A DNA stretch of 64,000 bases from JAPOXR01 sp963664715 (GCA_963664715.2 CAXXUY010000009.1:1-64000); one strand, 5' to 3'; counted from the first letter of the stretch, positions 27,763-37,738 are shown. The notes: generated by a model from the sequence alone, not told the origin. Program-made: numbers and translations.

Positions 27763-29841
27763 GTGGCGCGGTCGAAAACGGCCGCCGGCAAGAAGGTCAA
27801 GGGCAGAAAGCCCGGCGCAAAGGTTGCGGGCGGCAAGAAGTCAGGAAAAGTCAAGGGCTGGTCGGCACGCGCATGCGCGGCTGTCGCCGGAAGAGTCCGA
27901 AGCTTGCTGCGCGCCGCTGCACGTGCCGGCCTGGCAATTGGCTGGAGGGCGGGAATTGCCGGCGTGCTGGTATTCTCCCTGACAGTCTTCTACTTCTATT
28001 CCAGGCTTCCCGAACTGTCCGAACTCCTGGACACGAGAACTCGTGGAACGATCGCGTTCCTCGACCGGAACGGGGATGTCTTTGCCTGGCGCGGAAGCCA
28101 GCTTTCGGCAGTAACCGTCGAGGAAGCGTCACCCAGCCTGGTAAACGCCGTAGTGGCAGCAGAGGACCGTTCATTCTACGACCACTCGGGTCTGAGCCCG
28201 AGGGGCATCGCGGGAGCCATATTCATCAACCTTCGGGAAGGGCGCGGGCCCCTGAGCGGGCATGGAGGATCCACGATCACCCAGCAGGTCAGCAAACTGC
28301 TTTGCCTTGGCATTGAATACGACCCGGCGTCGGGAAAATCCGAGCGCGAATTTGAAAGGGATTGCCGCAGGTCGACGATCTGGAGAAAAATCAAGGAAGT
28401 TCCATTCGCCGTGGCCCTCGAGCTCAAATACACGAAGAACGAAATCCTGACCATCTACCTGAACCGGGCATATCTGGGGTCGGGCGCCACAGGGTTCGAG
28501 GCAGCCAGCCAGCGGTATTTCGGCAAGTCGATTCGCAGTGTATCCGTTCCTGAAGCTGCCATGCTGGCCGGCCTGCTGGCCGCACCGTCCGCGTATTCAC
28601 CCACGCGCGACATCGACCGCGCCCACAGGCGGGCGAACCTGGTCATCGAACGGATGCGCAAGCAGGGCTACCTTACCAGCGCAGACGCAGCGAAGGCACG
28701 GTCAAGTCCAGCCCGCCTGTCGCAATCAGCGACCAACCGCGCCGGTGGTTACTTTGCCGACTGGGTCATGGATACCGGCCCCGGATTTCTGACCCGGGGC
28801 GCAATCGAGGACTTCGAAGTCCGAACGACCTATGACAAGCGCATCCAGTCAGCCGTCGACTCTGCCCTGACACATGTCTTCGACACGAAGGTTCGGGCAG
28901 GATCCGGGGCACAGGCGGCTGTCGTCGTCATGACCCGCGACGGAGCAGTGCGCGCCATGGTCGGTGGACGAAAGGTACACGCGGCCGGGAATTTCAACAG
29001 GGCCACACAGGCACTGCGACAGACCGGATCCCTTTTCAAGCCCTTCGTCTATGCCGCTGCACTCGAAACGGGCTACTCATTTGACGATCGAATAATTGAC
29101 GAGCCTGTCACGTTTCACGTCAGGGGTTCCGGTCCCTGGTCTCCAAAGAACTACAAGGGCGAATACCTCGGTGAAATCACGCTGACCGATGCGCTCGCCT
29201 TCTCCGTCAACACGGTTGCCGTCAAGCTGTCCGAGGGAATCGGCCGGCACAGGGTCGCCGAAATTGCATCAAGGCTTGGCATCGGGGAACATCTTGCCAG
29301 GGGTCCCGCCATGGCACTGGGTGCGTCGGAATCCACGCTTCTTGCCATGACTTCAGCGTATGCAAGCATTCTCAACAGCGGAAGGCGAGTGAATCCTTAC
29401 GGAGTTGTCAACATGCGGCTCAAGGGCCAGAAGCAGTCGCTCATGAGCCGTGTCGAGGCAGGCGGAGAGAGAGTGTTTTCCGAAGAAACCGCTCGTCAGC
29501 TCATTTACATGATGCACAGGGTCGTGACCGACGGAACGGGCAAGCGGGCAATGGTCAGTGGAACGGAAGTGGCCGGAAAGACCGGAACGACCCAGGAAGC
29601 AAGGGATGCCTGGTTCATCGGGTTCTCGGCCGATTACATAACCGGCGTGTGGATGGGCTACGACGACAACACTCCGCTGACCGGGGTGACCGGCAGTGGC
29701 CTGCCTGCCGATATCTGGCGCGAGGCCATGCTTCGCATACACGAGGGAACGACTGCCAGGCCATTGCCGATGATCAACCCCGGTTGGTTCCGGCTAATCG
29801 ACAAGGCAAGTATCTTGCGTCAGGCAGATTCCGGGGGTTGA
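27763..29841 (+). CDS. Class A penicillin-binding protein (PBP1A-type)
   Basis: A 692-residue bifunctional murein synthase. A Lys-rich cytoplasmic tail (residues 1-45) precedes one membrane anchor at about 62-82 (GIAGVLVFSLTVFYFYS). The glycosyltransferase GT51 domain has VVAAEDRSFYDHSGLSPRGI, with the catalytic Glu, and GHGGSTITQQVSKLL. The transpeptidase domain has the nucleophile Ser in TGSLFKPFVYAAALE, the SVN triad in FSVNTVAVKLSEGIG and KTGTTQEARDAWF. The start is GTG 27763. It acts in the periplasm on lipid II. Confidence 0.95.
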   Translation: MARSKTAAGKKVKGRKPGAKVAGGKKSGKVKGWSARACAAVAGRVRSLLRAAARAGLAIGWRAGIAGVLVFSLTVFYFYSRLPELSELLDTRTRGTIAFLDRNGDVFAWRGSQLSAVTVEEASPSLVNAVVAAEDRSFYDHSGLSPRGIAGAIFINLREGRGPLSGHGGSTITQQVSKLLCLGIEYDPASGKSEREFERDCRRSTIWRKIKEVPFAVALELKYTKNEILTIYLNRAYLGSGATGFEAASQRYFGKSIRSVSVPEAAMLAGLLAAPSAYSPTRDIDRAHRRANLVIERMRKQGYLTSADAAKARSSPARLSQSATNRAGGYFADWVMDTGPGFLTRGAIEDFEVRTTYDKRIQSAVDSALTHVFDTKVRAGSGAQAAVVVMTRDGAVRAMVGGRKVHAAGNFNRATQALRQTGSLFKPFVYAAALETGYSFDDRIIDEPVTFHVRGSGPWSPKNYKGEYLGEITLTDALAFSVNTVAVKLSEGIGRHRVAEIASRLGIGEHLARGPAMALGASESTLLAMTSAYASILNSGRRVNPYGVVNMRLKGQKQSLMSRVEAGGERVFSEETARQLIYMMHRVVTDGTGKRAMVSGTEVAGKTGTTQEARDAWFIGFSADYITGVWMGYDDNTPLTGVTGSGLPADIWREAMLRIHEGTTARPLPMINPGWFRLIDKASILRQADSGG

Positions 29842-29900
29842 AACCGGAAGAGGCAGAATGCCGGCAGTCAGGGAAACTCTACCGGTAGTCCCTTCCGCTT

Positions 29901-30569
29901 CTACTGGTAGCGTGTGGGCAGATACGCGATCAGCTGATCAAGATTGCCCTTCCGTTGCTGGAGCAGAGACCTGATCACCGTGCGTTCAAGGTTTAGCAGG
30001 TTGAAGTCACTCGTGACCATGTTGACGATCCTGGAGTTTCCCCCGGAGCGCCGCACGAGCCACCTCAATTGATAGGGCCGGGATCCTGCGATCGAGACAC
30101 TTGATTCGACTGAATACTGGTCCTTCTTGAGTTCCAGCACCTTGATGATCTCGAACTCTCCCTTGAGGGACATCGGAAGGTGCCGGGCATACTTTTCGGC
30201 GAGGTACCGCTTGAAGACATCTATGAAGTCGATTCGCTTCTCATCGGAAATCCGACGCCATGGAACCCCGACAACCGAACGGCTGATCACTTCCATATCT
30301 GCGTATTCGGAAAAGATGTCTTCGAGGCCGTCAGCTATATGCTCCCTTGTGAGGGCGGTACGATACAGTTCACCCATATCGGCGAGCATGCTAGAGACGA
30401 CCCTCACAGCGGAGCGTTCGTTGGCCTCCGCGTAGCTGGCGATGTTCACGCCAACAACAAGGAGCGCGGCAAGAGTTGCCGCCGCAATCCGGCGTGAGAC
30501 AGCCAGCCCGCCAGTATCTCCGGATGGCGGCCTGGTTGAACTGGATGTGCTTCCGCTATCTGGTCCCAT
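29901..30569 (-). CDS. MlaC/Ttg2D-family phospholipid-binding periplasmic protein
   Basis: A 222-residue protein. After a Ser-rich start there is a hydrophobic signal segment (RIAAATLAALLVVGVNIASY) and a mature domain typical of the MlaC family: LTREHIADGLEDIFSEYADM, a VPWRRISDEKRIDFIDVFKRY segment, and YQLRWLVRRSGGNSRIVNM near the end. MlaC carries phospholipids between the outer-membrane MlaA complex and the inner-membrane MlaFEDB pump. No other mla gene is adjacent. The start at 30569 is the first that keeps a short N-region before the signal core; 30683 is also in frame. Confidence 0.82.
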   Translation of the reverse strand: MGPDSGSTSSSTRPPSGDTGGLAVSRRIAAATLAALLVVGVNIASYAEANERSAVRVVSSMLADMGELYRTALTREHIADGLEDIFSEYADMEVISRSVVGVPWRRISDEKRIDFIDVFKRYLAEKYARHLPMSLKGEFEIIKVLELKKDQYSVESSVSIAGSRPYQLRWLVRRSGGNSRIVNMVTSDFNLLNLERTVIRSLLQQRKGNLDQLIAYLPTRYQ

Positions 30570-31616
30570 ATCATGTCCAGCCTTGATCTGGCAGAATGCA
30601 AACTGGCCACCCCGCTGGAGCAAACCGGTGGGCCGCCTCTTTCCAATCCGCCCCAAAATACAGTTGCCGCCGGAGAAGTTCAATTTCCGGGGCTTGCCGA
30701 AATCCGGAAAGAGAACATTTTGTCAGTTTCCAGAAGGGCGCGTCCTGCCGAACCGGAAGATTCGATCATCCATCCATTTCCGCATGCGTGGGTCCGGGTA
30801 TACCGAATCAGCATGGAAGCCTTACGCTGACAGCATATTCCAGCACGAGGAAATCGATGCAGACCCGGAACATCACATTCGATTTCCTGGCAAGTTTCCT
30901 GGAGAATCATGGCAAATGGCGGGCTGGGTACTGACCTCGTCTGACCGGGTTCCGCGACGGCGATCGGATTTGTTTCATCCCGAAGCGGGTGCTGCCGCGG
31001 CGAATCGTCACCGAATCGCACTGCGCTCCTGCCCGGAAAGCGAATCAGGTTCCTGCTCCAGATGACTCCCCTCCAAGGGGGTCGTGTCCGGCATCGTGGA
31101 GGATCCTGCCATAATGTCCACAACCACTCCTCGTCCACAGGGCGCTTCCCGTCACGTGAAACGGCAGTGCCGCGCGCGGTGCATGCAGACGGGGAAGACG
31201 CCGTTTTCCCGGCAGGAGGGGATTGCCGGGGGAACCGGTCGGTGTCAAACCCTCATGGCAGGGTGGTGTCCTTGCCCGTGCCAAACTGTTCGTGTGGCAG
31301 CGCCTGCCGGGCTTATCGCTGTCGTCAAACGCCTCTCGACACGGTCGGGATGGTCGCCACCGGAAACCGCCGCCCGGACGGGGAACTGCAAGGCGTCCAT
31401 TCGCCGTGCGAACGCACTGTTCTTGCAGAGGCAGCCGGTCTCCTGTCCGCCATTCTCGAGGGCAAGTATCGAGATGCCCGGCACGCCGGTGTACGGGAAA
31501 GGGTGATCCTGCCTTGTCCAAGCTGCCGCATCACTGGCCGGAACGGAATTCAGGGAATCAAAATCGCCAGAGCTACATGCTATAGTGATACCTCTCGCAG
31601 CAACCAGGGAACCGAA
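30570..31616. other. Intergenic region upstream of mlaC and ridA, no gene recognised
   Basis: About 1 kb between divergent genes. Several overlapping open frames exist on both strands but none shows a domain, a good start site or consistent composition. AGGGA just before the ridA ATG is its ribosome binding site. It may contain promoters for both neighbours. Confidence 0.4.
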
Positions 31617-32084
31617 ATGATGGCAAATGCAATCGAAGCCCGCCTCGCCGAAATCGGAATCGAACTGCCGATGCCGCCTGCCGCCGTTGCCGCCTATGTT
31701 CCTTTCGTGAGAAGCGGGAACATGGTTTACGTGTCGGGTCAGCTGCCGATCAGTTCGGGTGCGCCGCAAATCGGCAAGCTTGGTGTCGATACGGACATTG
31801 AGACGGGCGCGGCTGCGGCGCGTTTATGCGCCATAAATCTGCTTGCGCAGATACGCGAGGCCTGCGGTGGCGACCTGGACAGGCTGGACCGCGTTGTAAA
31901 GCTGACCGGTTTTGTCAACTGCACACCGGATTTCACGTATCATCCAAGGGTCGTCAACGGTGCATCCGAGCTGTTCCTGGAGGTGTTGGGCGATGCCGGG
32001 CGCCATGCCCGTTCCGCTGTCGGGGTAAGTTCCCTTCCCTTCGGGGCGCCGGTGGAGGTGGAGGGTATCTTTGCAGTCAGCTAA
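31617..32084 (+). CDS. RidA/YjgF family deaminase-like protein
   Basis: A 155-residue member of the RidA (YjgF/YER057c/UK114) family, in the longer subgroup. It contains FVRSGNMVYVSGQLPISSGA, AAARLCAINLLAQIREACGG, VVKLTGFVNCTPDFTYHPRV and SAVGVSSLPFGAPVEVEGIF. In classical RidA a conserved Arg in the RxAVxV motif binds the substrate carboxylate. Here the equivalent is ARSAVGVSSLP, the variant typical of this subgroup, so 2-aminoacrylate deaminase activity is uncertain. The start at 31617 has AGGGA 7 bases upstream. Confidence 0.88.
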   Translation: MMANAIEARLAEIGIELPMPPAAVAAYVPFVRSGNMVYVSGQLPISSGAPQIGKLGVDTDIETGAAAARLCAINLLAQIREACGGDLDRLDRVVKLTGFVNCTPDFTYHPRVVNGASELFLEVLGDAGRHARSAVGVSSLPFGAPVEVEGIFAVS

Positions 32085-32120
32085 CCGCGTGCCTCTTTCC
32101 GGTCTTGCCGGCGAGGAACC

Positions 32121-33320
32121 TTGCCGTCCCGCATGACAGGCGAGCCTTCCAGTTCCGACAAGTTCACTGTCACGGTGCATCGTTCGATCACTGAAATCGC
32201 GGAAGAAGAATGGGATTGCTGTGCGTGCCCTGAAACGGAAACCGGCAGCCGTCCGAGGGATCCGTTCACGACCCATCGGTTTCTCAAGGCCCTGGAAGTC
32301 TCGGGGTCCGTGGGAGGAGCGACAGGATGGGACCCCGTTCACTTCGTGGTCCGGGGAAAAAGCGGAATCACCGCCGTCATGCCCCTCTATGCGAAATATC
32401 ACAGCCAGGGAGAGTACGTGTTCGATCATGGCTGGGCCAACGCGTTCGAACAGGCTGGCGGTGACTACTACCCGAAACTGCAGGCTGCCGTGCCGTTCAC
32501 ACCCGCTACCGGAAGGCGGTTCCTGACCCGGTCCGGGCCGGGCAGCGAAGAATTCAGGGCTCTGGTCGCTTCGGCAGTGGACATCATGTCCCGTAACGAG
32601 TTGTCGTCACTCCATGTGACATTCTGCACGGAGAGCGAGGCAGTTTCCGGCCGGACGATGGGTTTCCTCCACCGGACGGGTGAACAGTTTCACTGGATGA
32701 ACAACAACTATTCAAGCTTCGGAGAATTCCTGCGGCAACTCTCGTCCCGCAAACGCAAGAACATCAGGCAGGAGCGCAACCGGGCAAATGCATTCGGTGG
32801 GACCATCAATCTCCTGACCGGGGAGGACATTCGCCCGGAACACTGGGACTGCTTCTGGGAATTCTACCAGGAAACCGGCTCTCGCAAGTGGGGAAGGCCA
32901 TACCTGACTCGGCAGTTCTTCGAGTCAATTCACGAATCCATGAGAAACGACATCCTTCTGGTCATGTGCGAACGGGAAGGCAGATACATCGCGGGCGCCC
33001 TGAACTTCATCGGGGCAGACACGCTGTTCGGCCGATACTGGGGATGCCTCGAGCAACACAGCTGCCTGCACTTCGAAGTCTGCTACTACCGGGCAATCGA
33101 ATTCGCCATCGAGAACCAGCTCCGGAGTGTCGAGGCGGGGGCCCAGGGTCCACACAAGCTGGCACGGGGCTACATGCCGGTCAAGGTGCACTCACTGCAC
33201 TGGATCGCCCATCCCGGGTTTCGGAGAGCAGTTCTCGAGTACCTACAGGTAGAAAACCAGGAAATTGACCACGTTCTGGAAGTACTTTCCAGCCGCGGTC
33301 CCTACAGGAAAGGGAATTGA
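32121..33320 (+). CDS. DUF482 / peptidogalycan biosynthesis-type acyltransferase (GNAT fold)
   Basis: A 399-residue protein from TTG 32121 (GAGGA just upstream) or 395 residues from ATG 32133. It matches the DUF482 family: DPFTTHRFLKALEVSGSVG, MPLYAKYHSQGEYVFDHGWA, YYPKLQAAVPFTPATGRRFL, SSLHVTFCTE, YSSFGEFLRQLSSRKRKNIR and AGAQGPHKLARGYMPVKVHS. The family has a double GNAT-like fold related to FemAB, and the name peptidogalycan is only a database label. It ends in an overlap with the pterin dehydratase frame. Confidence 0.88.
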   Translation: MPSRMTGEPSSSDKFTVTVHRSITEIAEEEWDCCACPETETGSRPRDPFTTHRFLKALEVSGSVGGATGWDPVHFVVRGKSGITAVMPLYAKYHSQGEYVFDHGWANAFEQAGGDYYPKLQAAVPFTPATGRRFLTRSGPGSEEFRALVASAVDIMSRNELSSLHVTFCTESEAVSGRTMGFLHRTGEQFHWMNNNYSSFGEFLRQLSSRKRKNIRQERNRANAFGGTINLLTGEDIRPEHWDCFWEFYQETGSRKWGRPYLTRQFFESIHESMRNDILLVMCEREGRYIAGALNFIGADTLFGRYWGCLEQHSCLHFEVCYYRAIEFAIENQLRSVEAGAQGPHKLARGYMPVKVHSLHWIAHPGFRRAVLEYLQVENQEIDHVLEVLSSRGPYRKGN

Positions 33321-33322
33321 CA

Positions 33323-33622
33323 ATGCAGATGCCTGAACTGCTTGCTGAAGACAGGAGGGCAGAAGTGCTGAAACCACTTCTGGACGCCGGCTGGACTGAA
33401 ACTGACGACGGAACTGCTCTCCGCAAGGAGTTCACGTTCAAGTCATTCAGCCATGCGTTTGCATGGATGACCCGCGTGGCAATGCTGGCTGAAAGGCTCA
33501 ATCACCACCCCGAATGGAGCAACATCTACAACCGGGTGGCAGTGTTGCTGACGACACACAGCGCTGGCGGGCTGACCGATCTTGACGTCCGGATGGCGCA
33601 GAGAATGGACAGGTTCCAGTAA
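33323..33622 (+). CDS. phhB: Pterin-4a-carbinolamine dehydratase
   Basis: A 99-residue protein with the PCD/DCoH signature: an EFTFKSFSHAFAWMTRVAML helix, then AERLNHHPEWSNIYNRVAVL, containing the HHPEW active-site motif, then LTTHSAGGLTDLDVRMAQRM. It dehydrates 4a-hydroxytetrahydropterin in pterin recycling. No phenylalanine hydroxylase gene is nearby, so another role (for example in molybdopterin metabolism, as proposed in other bacteria) is possible. The start is ATG 33323 with GGAAAGGGA upstream. Confidence 0.93.
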   Translation: MQMPELLAEDRRAEVLKPLLDAGWTETDDGTALRKEFTFKSFSHAFAWMTRVAMLAERLNHHPEWSNIYNRVAVLLTTHSAGGLTDLDVRMAQRMDRFQ

Positions 33623-33769
33623 CTGTCAGCCTGGGTTCTGTCGAACTGCTTGATGAACCGCCTCGCAAGGTAGCAACGACCGCGGACTGACCTCGGACTC
33701 CGGGAAACCGGTGCGGTCCTGCGACTGGTTGGGTGGAGATCAGTCTGCCGACACGAGCCAAGCCCGTTG

Positions 33770-33788
33770 ATGCCGGCGCAGCCGGCAT
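33770..33788. terminator. Hairpin between convergent genes
   Basis: ATGCCGGC at 33770-33777 pairs with GCCGGCAT at 33781-33788 around a three-base loop. It sits between the convergent pterin dehydratase and peroxiredoxin genes and could act as a bidirectional terminator, although no U-tract flanks it. Confidence 0.45.
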
Positions 33789-33809
33789 GCGACCGTCCCT
33801 GTCAGGCGG

Positions 33810-34298
33810 TCAGATCTGGTTCAGGATCTCATCACCCCTGGTTACACCGCACTCCCCCGGTGCATCCTCGACATTCACGGCTGTCACGACGCCGTCATCG
33901 GCCAGCATCGAAAACCGGGATGAACGGTCGAAGAAACCCGCCCCGGCGATGGAAAAGTCCAGTCCAGCCGATTTGGTGAATCCGGCGTCGGCATCGGCAA
34001 GCATGACAATTCCGGCCGCCGTCGCTCCGGTCGACTCGCCCCAGGCTTTCATGACGAAGGGATCATTCACCGAAATGCAGATGACCTCCTCGATTCCGCC
34101 AGCCTTCAGCTTCTCCATGTTTGCCACGAAGCTCGGCACATGCTGATCCGAACAGGTAGGGGTAAAGGCGCCGGGAACGCCAAATATGGCGACCTTTCGC
34201 CCACTCGTAAGGTCATTCAGCTGCACTGTTTCCGGCCCGGAATCTCCAAGCCGCAGCAACTCTGCATCGGGAAGCCTGTCACCCGCCTTGATCGTCAT
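33810..34298 (-). CDS. Atypical 2-Cys peroxiredoxin, Prx5 family
   Basis: A 162-residue thiol peroxidase. The start MTIKAGDRLPDAELLRL leads to KVAIFGVPGAFTPTCSDQHV, the Prx5 active site with peroxidatic Cys49, then ICISVNDPFVMKAWGE, MLADADAGFTKSAGLDFS and FSMLADDGVVTAVNVED. A second Cys in GECGVT near the end is a possible resolving residue. It reduces hydrogen peroxide and organic peroxides in the cytoplasm, usually with glutaredoxin or thioredoxin. GAGGA lies about 7 bases before ATG. Confidence 0.95.
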   Translation of the reverse strand: MTIKAGDRLPDAELLRLGDSGPETVQLNDLTSGRKVAIFGVPGAFTPTCSDQHVPSFVANMEKLKAGGIEEVICISVNDPFVMKAWGESTGATAAGIVMLADADAGFTKSAGLDFSIAGAGFFDRSSRFSMLADDGVVTAVNVEDAPGECGVTRGDEILNQI

Positions 34299-34542
34299 CG
34301 GTAATCTCCTCGCTTTGGGTCCTGCTCGCCTAACTAACCCCTTATCATTTCCATTGCCAGCAGGCTTGGTCGAGACGGAATCCCCCGCTTCGCTTCAATG
34401 CCGGGCACCCGGCCAGCGATCCATTGAAGCCGAAGCGCGTTTCGGTCCTTCCCTGGTCCTGACCTGTGGACATCACATTGCAAATGCCTGAAAGATGCCG
34501 GCCGTGGAATCAGGGGGCGTCTACTGCAGCACGGGACCAGGC

Positions 34543-35757
34543 ATGAAACAGATTGTGATTATCGGGGGTGGGCAAGCCGGACATTCCGCCGCGGCAAGGT
34601 TGCGCTCGAGTGGTTTCGACGGCAGGGTCGTGCTTGTCTGCGGCGAGAATGAACTGCCCTACCAGAGGCCACCGCTGTCAAAGAAATACCTGCTGGGCGA
34701 GTTTGAGCGGGAACGCCTGCTGCTGCGTCCTCGCCTGTTCTACGAGGAAAACGAAATTGAACTGGTGCTCGGCAATCACTGTACCGGTATCGACCATGAC
34801 GCCCGGGTGGTCGAACTCGACTCCGGCAGGCTCGAATATGACGATCTGGTGCTTGCTACCGGATCCGTGCCCCGGAACATCCCGGACCGGCTTGGCGGCG
34901 CCCTTGCCGGCGTTCACACTGTCAGGACCGTCTCCGACATAGACCGGATCAGTGAGGAACTTCTCGACGGGATGAATGTTCTTGTCGTGGGTGGCGGATA
35001 CATTGGACTCGAGACCGCGGCCACCTGTGCGCAAAGGGGCTGCAGGGTCACCGTGGTTGAAATGGCCGAGAGGATTCTCCAGCGCGTCGCTGCTCCGGAA
35101 ACATCGCGGTTCATCCGGGAGTTGCATACTGCAAGGAATGTGCGGGTCATGGAAGCGACTGCACTGGCAGGACTGATTGCGGATGACGAAGGCCGGGTTT
35201 GTGCCGCTGAACTGCTTGATGCCGGAAAGACGGACGCCGACCTTGCAATCATCGGGATTGGGATCGAGCCGTCTACGTCGCTGGCCGCGGCGGCGGGCCT
35301 GGAGATCGACAACGGAATCCGGACGGACGAATTCGGAAGAACCTCGGTCGATGGCATCTGGGCTGCCGGTGACTGTGCGTCCTTTCCGATGGGAGCAAGG
35401 CGAATACGACTCGAGAGCGTCCAGAATGCAATCGACCAGGCGGAACTCGTTTCCGACAACATCCTGGGGTCCGACCGGAAGTATTCTCCCGTGCCCTGGT
35501 TCTGGTCGGATCAGTTCGACGCAAGACTGCAGATTGCTGGCCTCGGGACCGGCTACGACCGGATAGTCTCCAGGCAGGCTGAAGGATCGGTCGCCGTCAG
35601 TTACTGGTATTTCTCCGGGGAAACCCTGCTGGCCGTCGACGCCATAAACGACTCCCGGAGCTACATGATCGGAAAGCGGCTGCTCGAAATGGGCAAGACC
35701 GCTGATCCTGCGGTCCTGGCCGACACCTCTTCGAACCTGAAACTGCTGCTCAGGTAG
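34543..35757 (+). CDS. FAD-dependent ferredoxin reductase (rubredoxin/putidaredoxin reductase-like)
   Basis: A 404-residue flavoprotein. The FAD dinucleotide motif VIIGGGQAGHSAAARLR lies at the N-terminus. YQRPPLSKKYLLGE is the class signature. The NAD-binding motif VLVVGGGYIGLETAATCAQR is near residue 150, and GIWAAGDCASFPMG is the second FAD motif. The reductase C-terminal domain has PWFWSDQFDARLQIAGLG. It passes electrons from NAD(P)H to a ferredoxin for an oxygenase or P450. No such partner is adjacent. The start at 34543 puts the Rossmann motif at the usual place. Confidence 0.93.
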   Translation: MKQIVIIGGGQAGHSAAARLRSSGFDGRVVLVCGENELPYQRPPLSKKYLLGEFERERLLLRPRLFYEENEIELVLGNHCTGIDHDARVVELDSGRLEYDDLVLATGSVPRNIPDRLGGALAGVHTVRTVSDIDRISEELLDGMNVLVVGGGYIGLETAATCAQRGCRVTVVEMAERILQRVAAPETSRFIRELHTARNVRVMEATALAGLIADDEGRVCAAELLDAGKTDADLAIIGIGIEPSTSLAAAAGLEIDNGIRTDEFGRTSVDGIWAAGDCASFPMGARRIRLESVQNAIDQAELVSDNILGSDRKYSPVPWFWSDQFDARLQIAGLGTGYDRIVSRQAEGSVAVSYWYFSGETLLAVDAINDSRSYMIGKRLLEMGKTADPAVLADTSSNLKLLLR

Positions 35758-35785
35758 CTTCGTCCCGGTTCGACCTGGTCCAGCC

Positions 35786-36355
35786 ATGCAGATAGCCGCC
35801 GGCAAATTCAAGGGACTCAGACTCGCCGCTGTCGGCAAGGGAGATCTTCAGCGCCGCCTGCGACCGACATCCGCGAGGACCAGGATCCGGATCTTCGACC
35901 TTCTCACCCAAGGGCGGTTCGGCGATCTCGTTGCCGGCTCCCGGGTACTGGATCTCTTCGCAGGAACCGGCGCTCTCGGCCTTGAGGCCATCTCCCGCGG
36001 CGCGGCCTTCACCTGTTTCGTGGATAACGGCGCCGTCGCGTGCCGACTGATCGAACGCAACATTGACCTGGCCAGGGCCATGAAGCAGACAATTCTTCTC
36101 AGGAAGGATGCAACGCGGCTTGGGAAATGGCGCGGCGCGCCGTTTGACCTGGTGTTTCTTGACCCGCCCTACGGCACGACTTTGCCAGAGAGGGTGCTCC
36201 GGCAGGCTGCCCGGACAGGATGGCTTGCGCCTGACTGCCTGATCGTGGCCGAGGATTCCCGGTTCCTTTCCGCCCCGGGGTTCCTGAACTTGCTGGACCA
36301 ACGAAGAGCAGGCAGTTCCTGCATCTCTCTGGCAGGCCTGGTCGGGCGGCAATGA
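35786..36355 (+). CDS. rsmD: 16S rRNA (guanine-966 N2)-methyltransferase RsmD
   Basis: A 189-residue AdoMet-dependent methylase that modifies G966 of 16S rRNA. It begins MQIAAGKFKGLRLAAVGKGD and RRLRPTSARTRIRIFDLLTQ, then the AdoMet motif RVLDLFAGTGALGLEAISRG, the LVFLDPPYGTTLPE catalytic motif with DPPY, and a short C-terminus. Length and motif order match RsmD. It lies 28 bases after the ferredoxin reductase gene on the same strand. Confidence 0.95.
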   Translation: MQIAAGKFKGLRLAAVGKGDLQRRLRPTSARTRIRIFDLLTQGRFGDLVAGSRVLDLFAGTGALGLEAISRGAAFTCFVDNGAVACRLIERNIDLARAMKQTILLRKDATRLGKWRGAPFDLVFLDPPYGTTLPERVLRQAARTGWLAPDCLIVAEDSRFLSAPGFLNLLDQRRAGSSCISLAGLVGRQ

Positions 36356-36433
36356 ATGCGCGCCAGAAGGAGTTGAGGCAAGAGTCACGCCCGGCGGTGG
36401 GCTGGCCCCGCATTCCCGCACTCTGGAAGCGTG

Positions 36434-37738
36434 TCAGACCAGGAGTTCAACCGGTGCCTGTTCACCAACGCCAAATACTCTCCGGTAACGTTCGACTTCA
36501 TCTTTCGGCCCCATCGACTTCAACGGGTTGTCCGAAAGCTTGACGGTGGGTCTGCCATCGGCGGAAACTGCCTTGCAGACAAGCGAGAACGGAGCCAGGC
36601 CGCCACCGGGAAACAGGTCGCGGAAGTCGTTGGTCAGCAGGGTTCCCCAGCCGAAACTGGTCCGGGTCTGGCCAGCAAACCTCCGGTGCAGGTCTTCAAT
36701 GCTGTCGACGTCAAGGCCATCCGAAAAGATGATGCGCTTGGACGCGGGATCCTCTCCATGCGCGCGCCACCAGTCTAGGGCGAGTTCGGCCATCTCGACG
36801 GGCAATCCCGAGTCAATCCTGATGCCAGTCCAGCCAGCGAGCCAATCGGGAGCCTTGCTGAGGAACTCGGGTGAGCCAAATGTGTCCGATAGGATGATTC
36901 TCAGGTTTCCGTCATGTTCCCTCTGCCACTGACGCATGACCCGGTAGGGAGCATCCACGAGTTCGTCATCATTCCTGGCGAGTGCGGCATACACCATCGG
37001 GAGTTCATGAGCATTGGTTCCGATTGCCTCGACCTCGCGCCGCATTGCGATCAGGCAATTGGATGTTCCGACTAACTTGTCCGAAAGCCCTTCGATCAGT
37101 GCCTGTACGCACCAGTCCTGCCAAAGCCAGGAGTGCCGCCTGCGTGTTCCGAAATCTGCCAGCCGCAATCCGTCAAGTCGCCCGAGCCTTTCCATCTTTT
37201 CCCAGACACGTGACATTGCCCTTGCATAGAGAACCTGCAGTTCAAACCTTCCAAGTTTCCTGAGAACTGCCCTGGAGCGCAGTTCCGTGATGACTGCAAG
37301 GGCCGGGATTTCCCACAGCATGACCTCCGGCCAGCGCCCTTCGAATACCAGTTCAAATTGCCCGTCACGGCTTTCCAGGTGATAGGGGGGCAGCCGCAGC
37401 CTCTCGAACCATTCCAAGAATTCGGGACGGAACATCTGCCGTTTGCCGTAGAATGTGTTTCCGCGCAGCCAGGTGGATTCGCCGCGCGAAAGCCCGAGGG
37501 TGCGAATATGGTCAAGCTGTTCCCGGAGTTCCCCTTCGTCGATCAGTTCACCGAGCCTGACACCGGGCGACCGGTTGATCAACTGGAACCGGACCCATGT
37601 ATCGGGTGAATTCCCGAACACGAACTGGCACATCAGCAACTTGTAGAAGTCGGTGTCGATCAGTGACCGGATTATCGGATCGATCTTCCAGTTGTGATTG
37701 TGAACCCTGGTTGCGATATCCACGATGGGAGCGCTCAT
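36434..37738 (-). CDS. pncB: Nicotinate phosphoribosyltransferase
   Basis: A 434-residue enzyme making nicotinate mononucleotide from nicotinate, PRPP and ATP in NAD salvage. Landmarks are IDTDFYKLLMCQFVF near the start, RLADFGTRRRHSWLWQD with the histidine region that is phosphorylated in the family, GTSNCLIAMRREVEAIGTNA, IRIDSGLPVEMAELALDWW and KRIIFSDGLDVDSIEDLHRR. It lies 21 bases after pncA on the same strand, so nicotinamide is deamidated and then ribosylated by one operon. Confidence 0.96.
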   Translation of the reverse strand: MSAPIVDIATRVHNHNWKIDPIIRSLIDTDFYKLLMCQFVFGNSPDTWVRFQLINRSPGVRLGELIDEGELREQLDHIRTLGLSRGESTWLRGNTFYGKRQMFRPEFLEWFERLRLPPYHLESRDGQFELVFEGRWPEVMLWEIPALAVITELRSRAVLRKLGRFELQVLYARAMSRVWEKMERLGRLDGLRLADFGTRRRHSWLWQDWCVQALIEGLSDKLVGTSNCLIAMRREVEAIGTNAHELPMVYAALARNDDELVDAPYRVMRQWQREHDGNLRIILSDTFGSPEFLSKAPDWLAGWTGIRIDSGLPVEMAELALDWWRAHGEDPASKRIIFSDGLDVDSIEDLHRRFAGQTRTSFGWGTLLTNDFRDLFPGGGLAPFSLVCKAVSADGRPTVKLSDNPLKSMGPKDEVERYRRVFGVGEQAPVELLV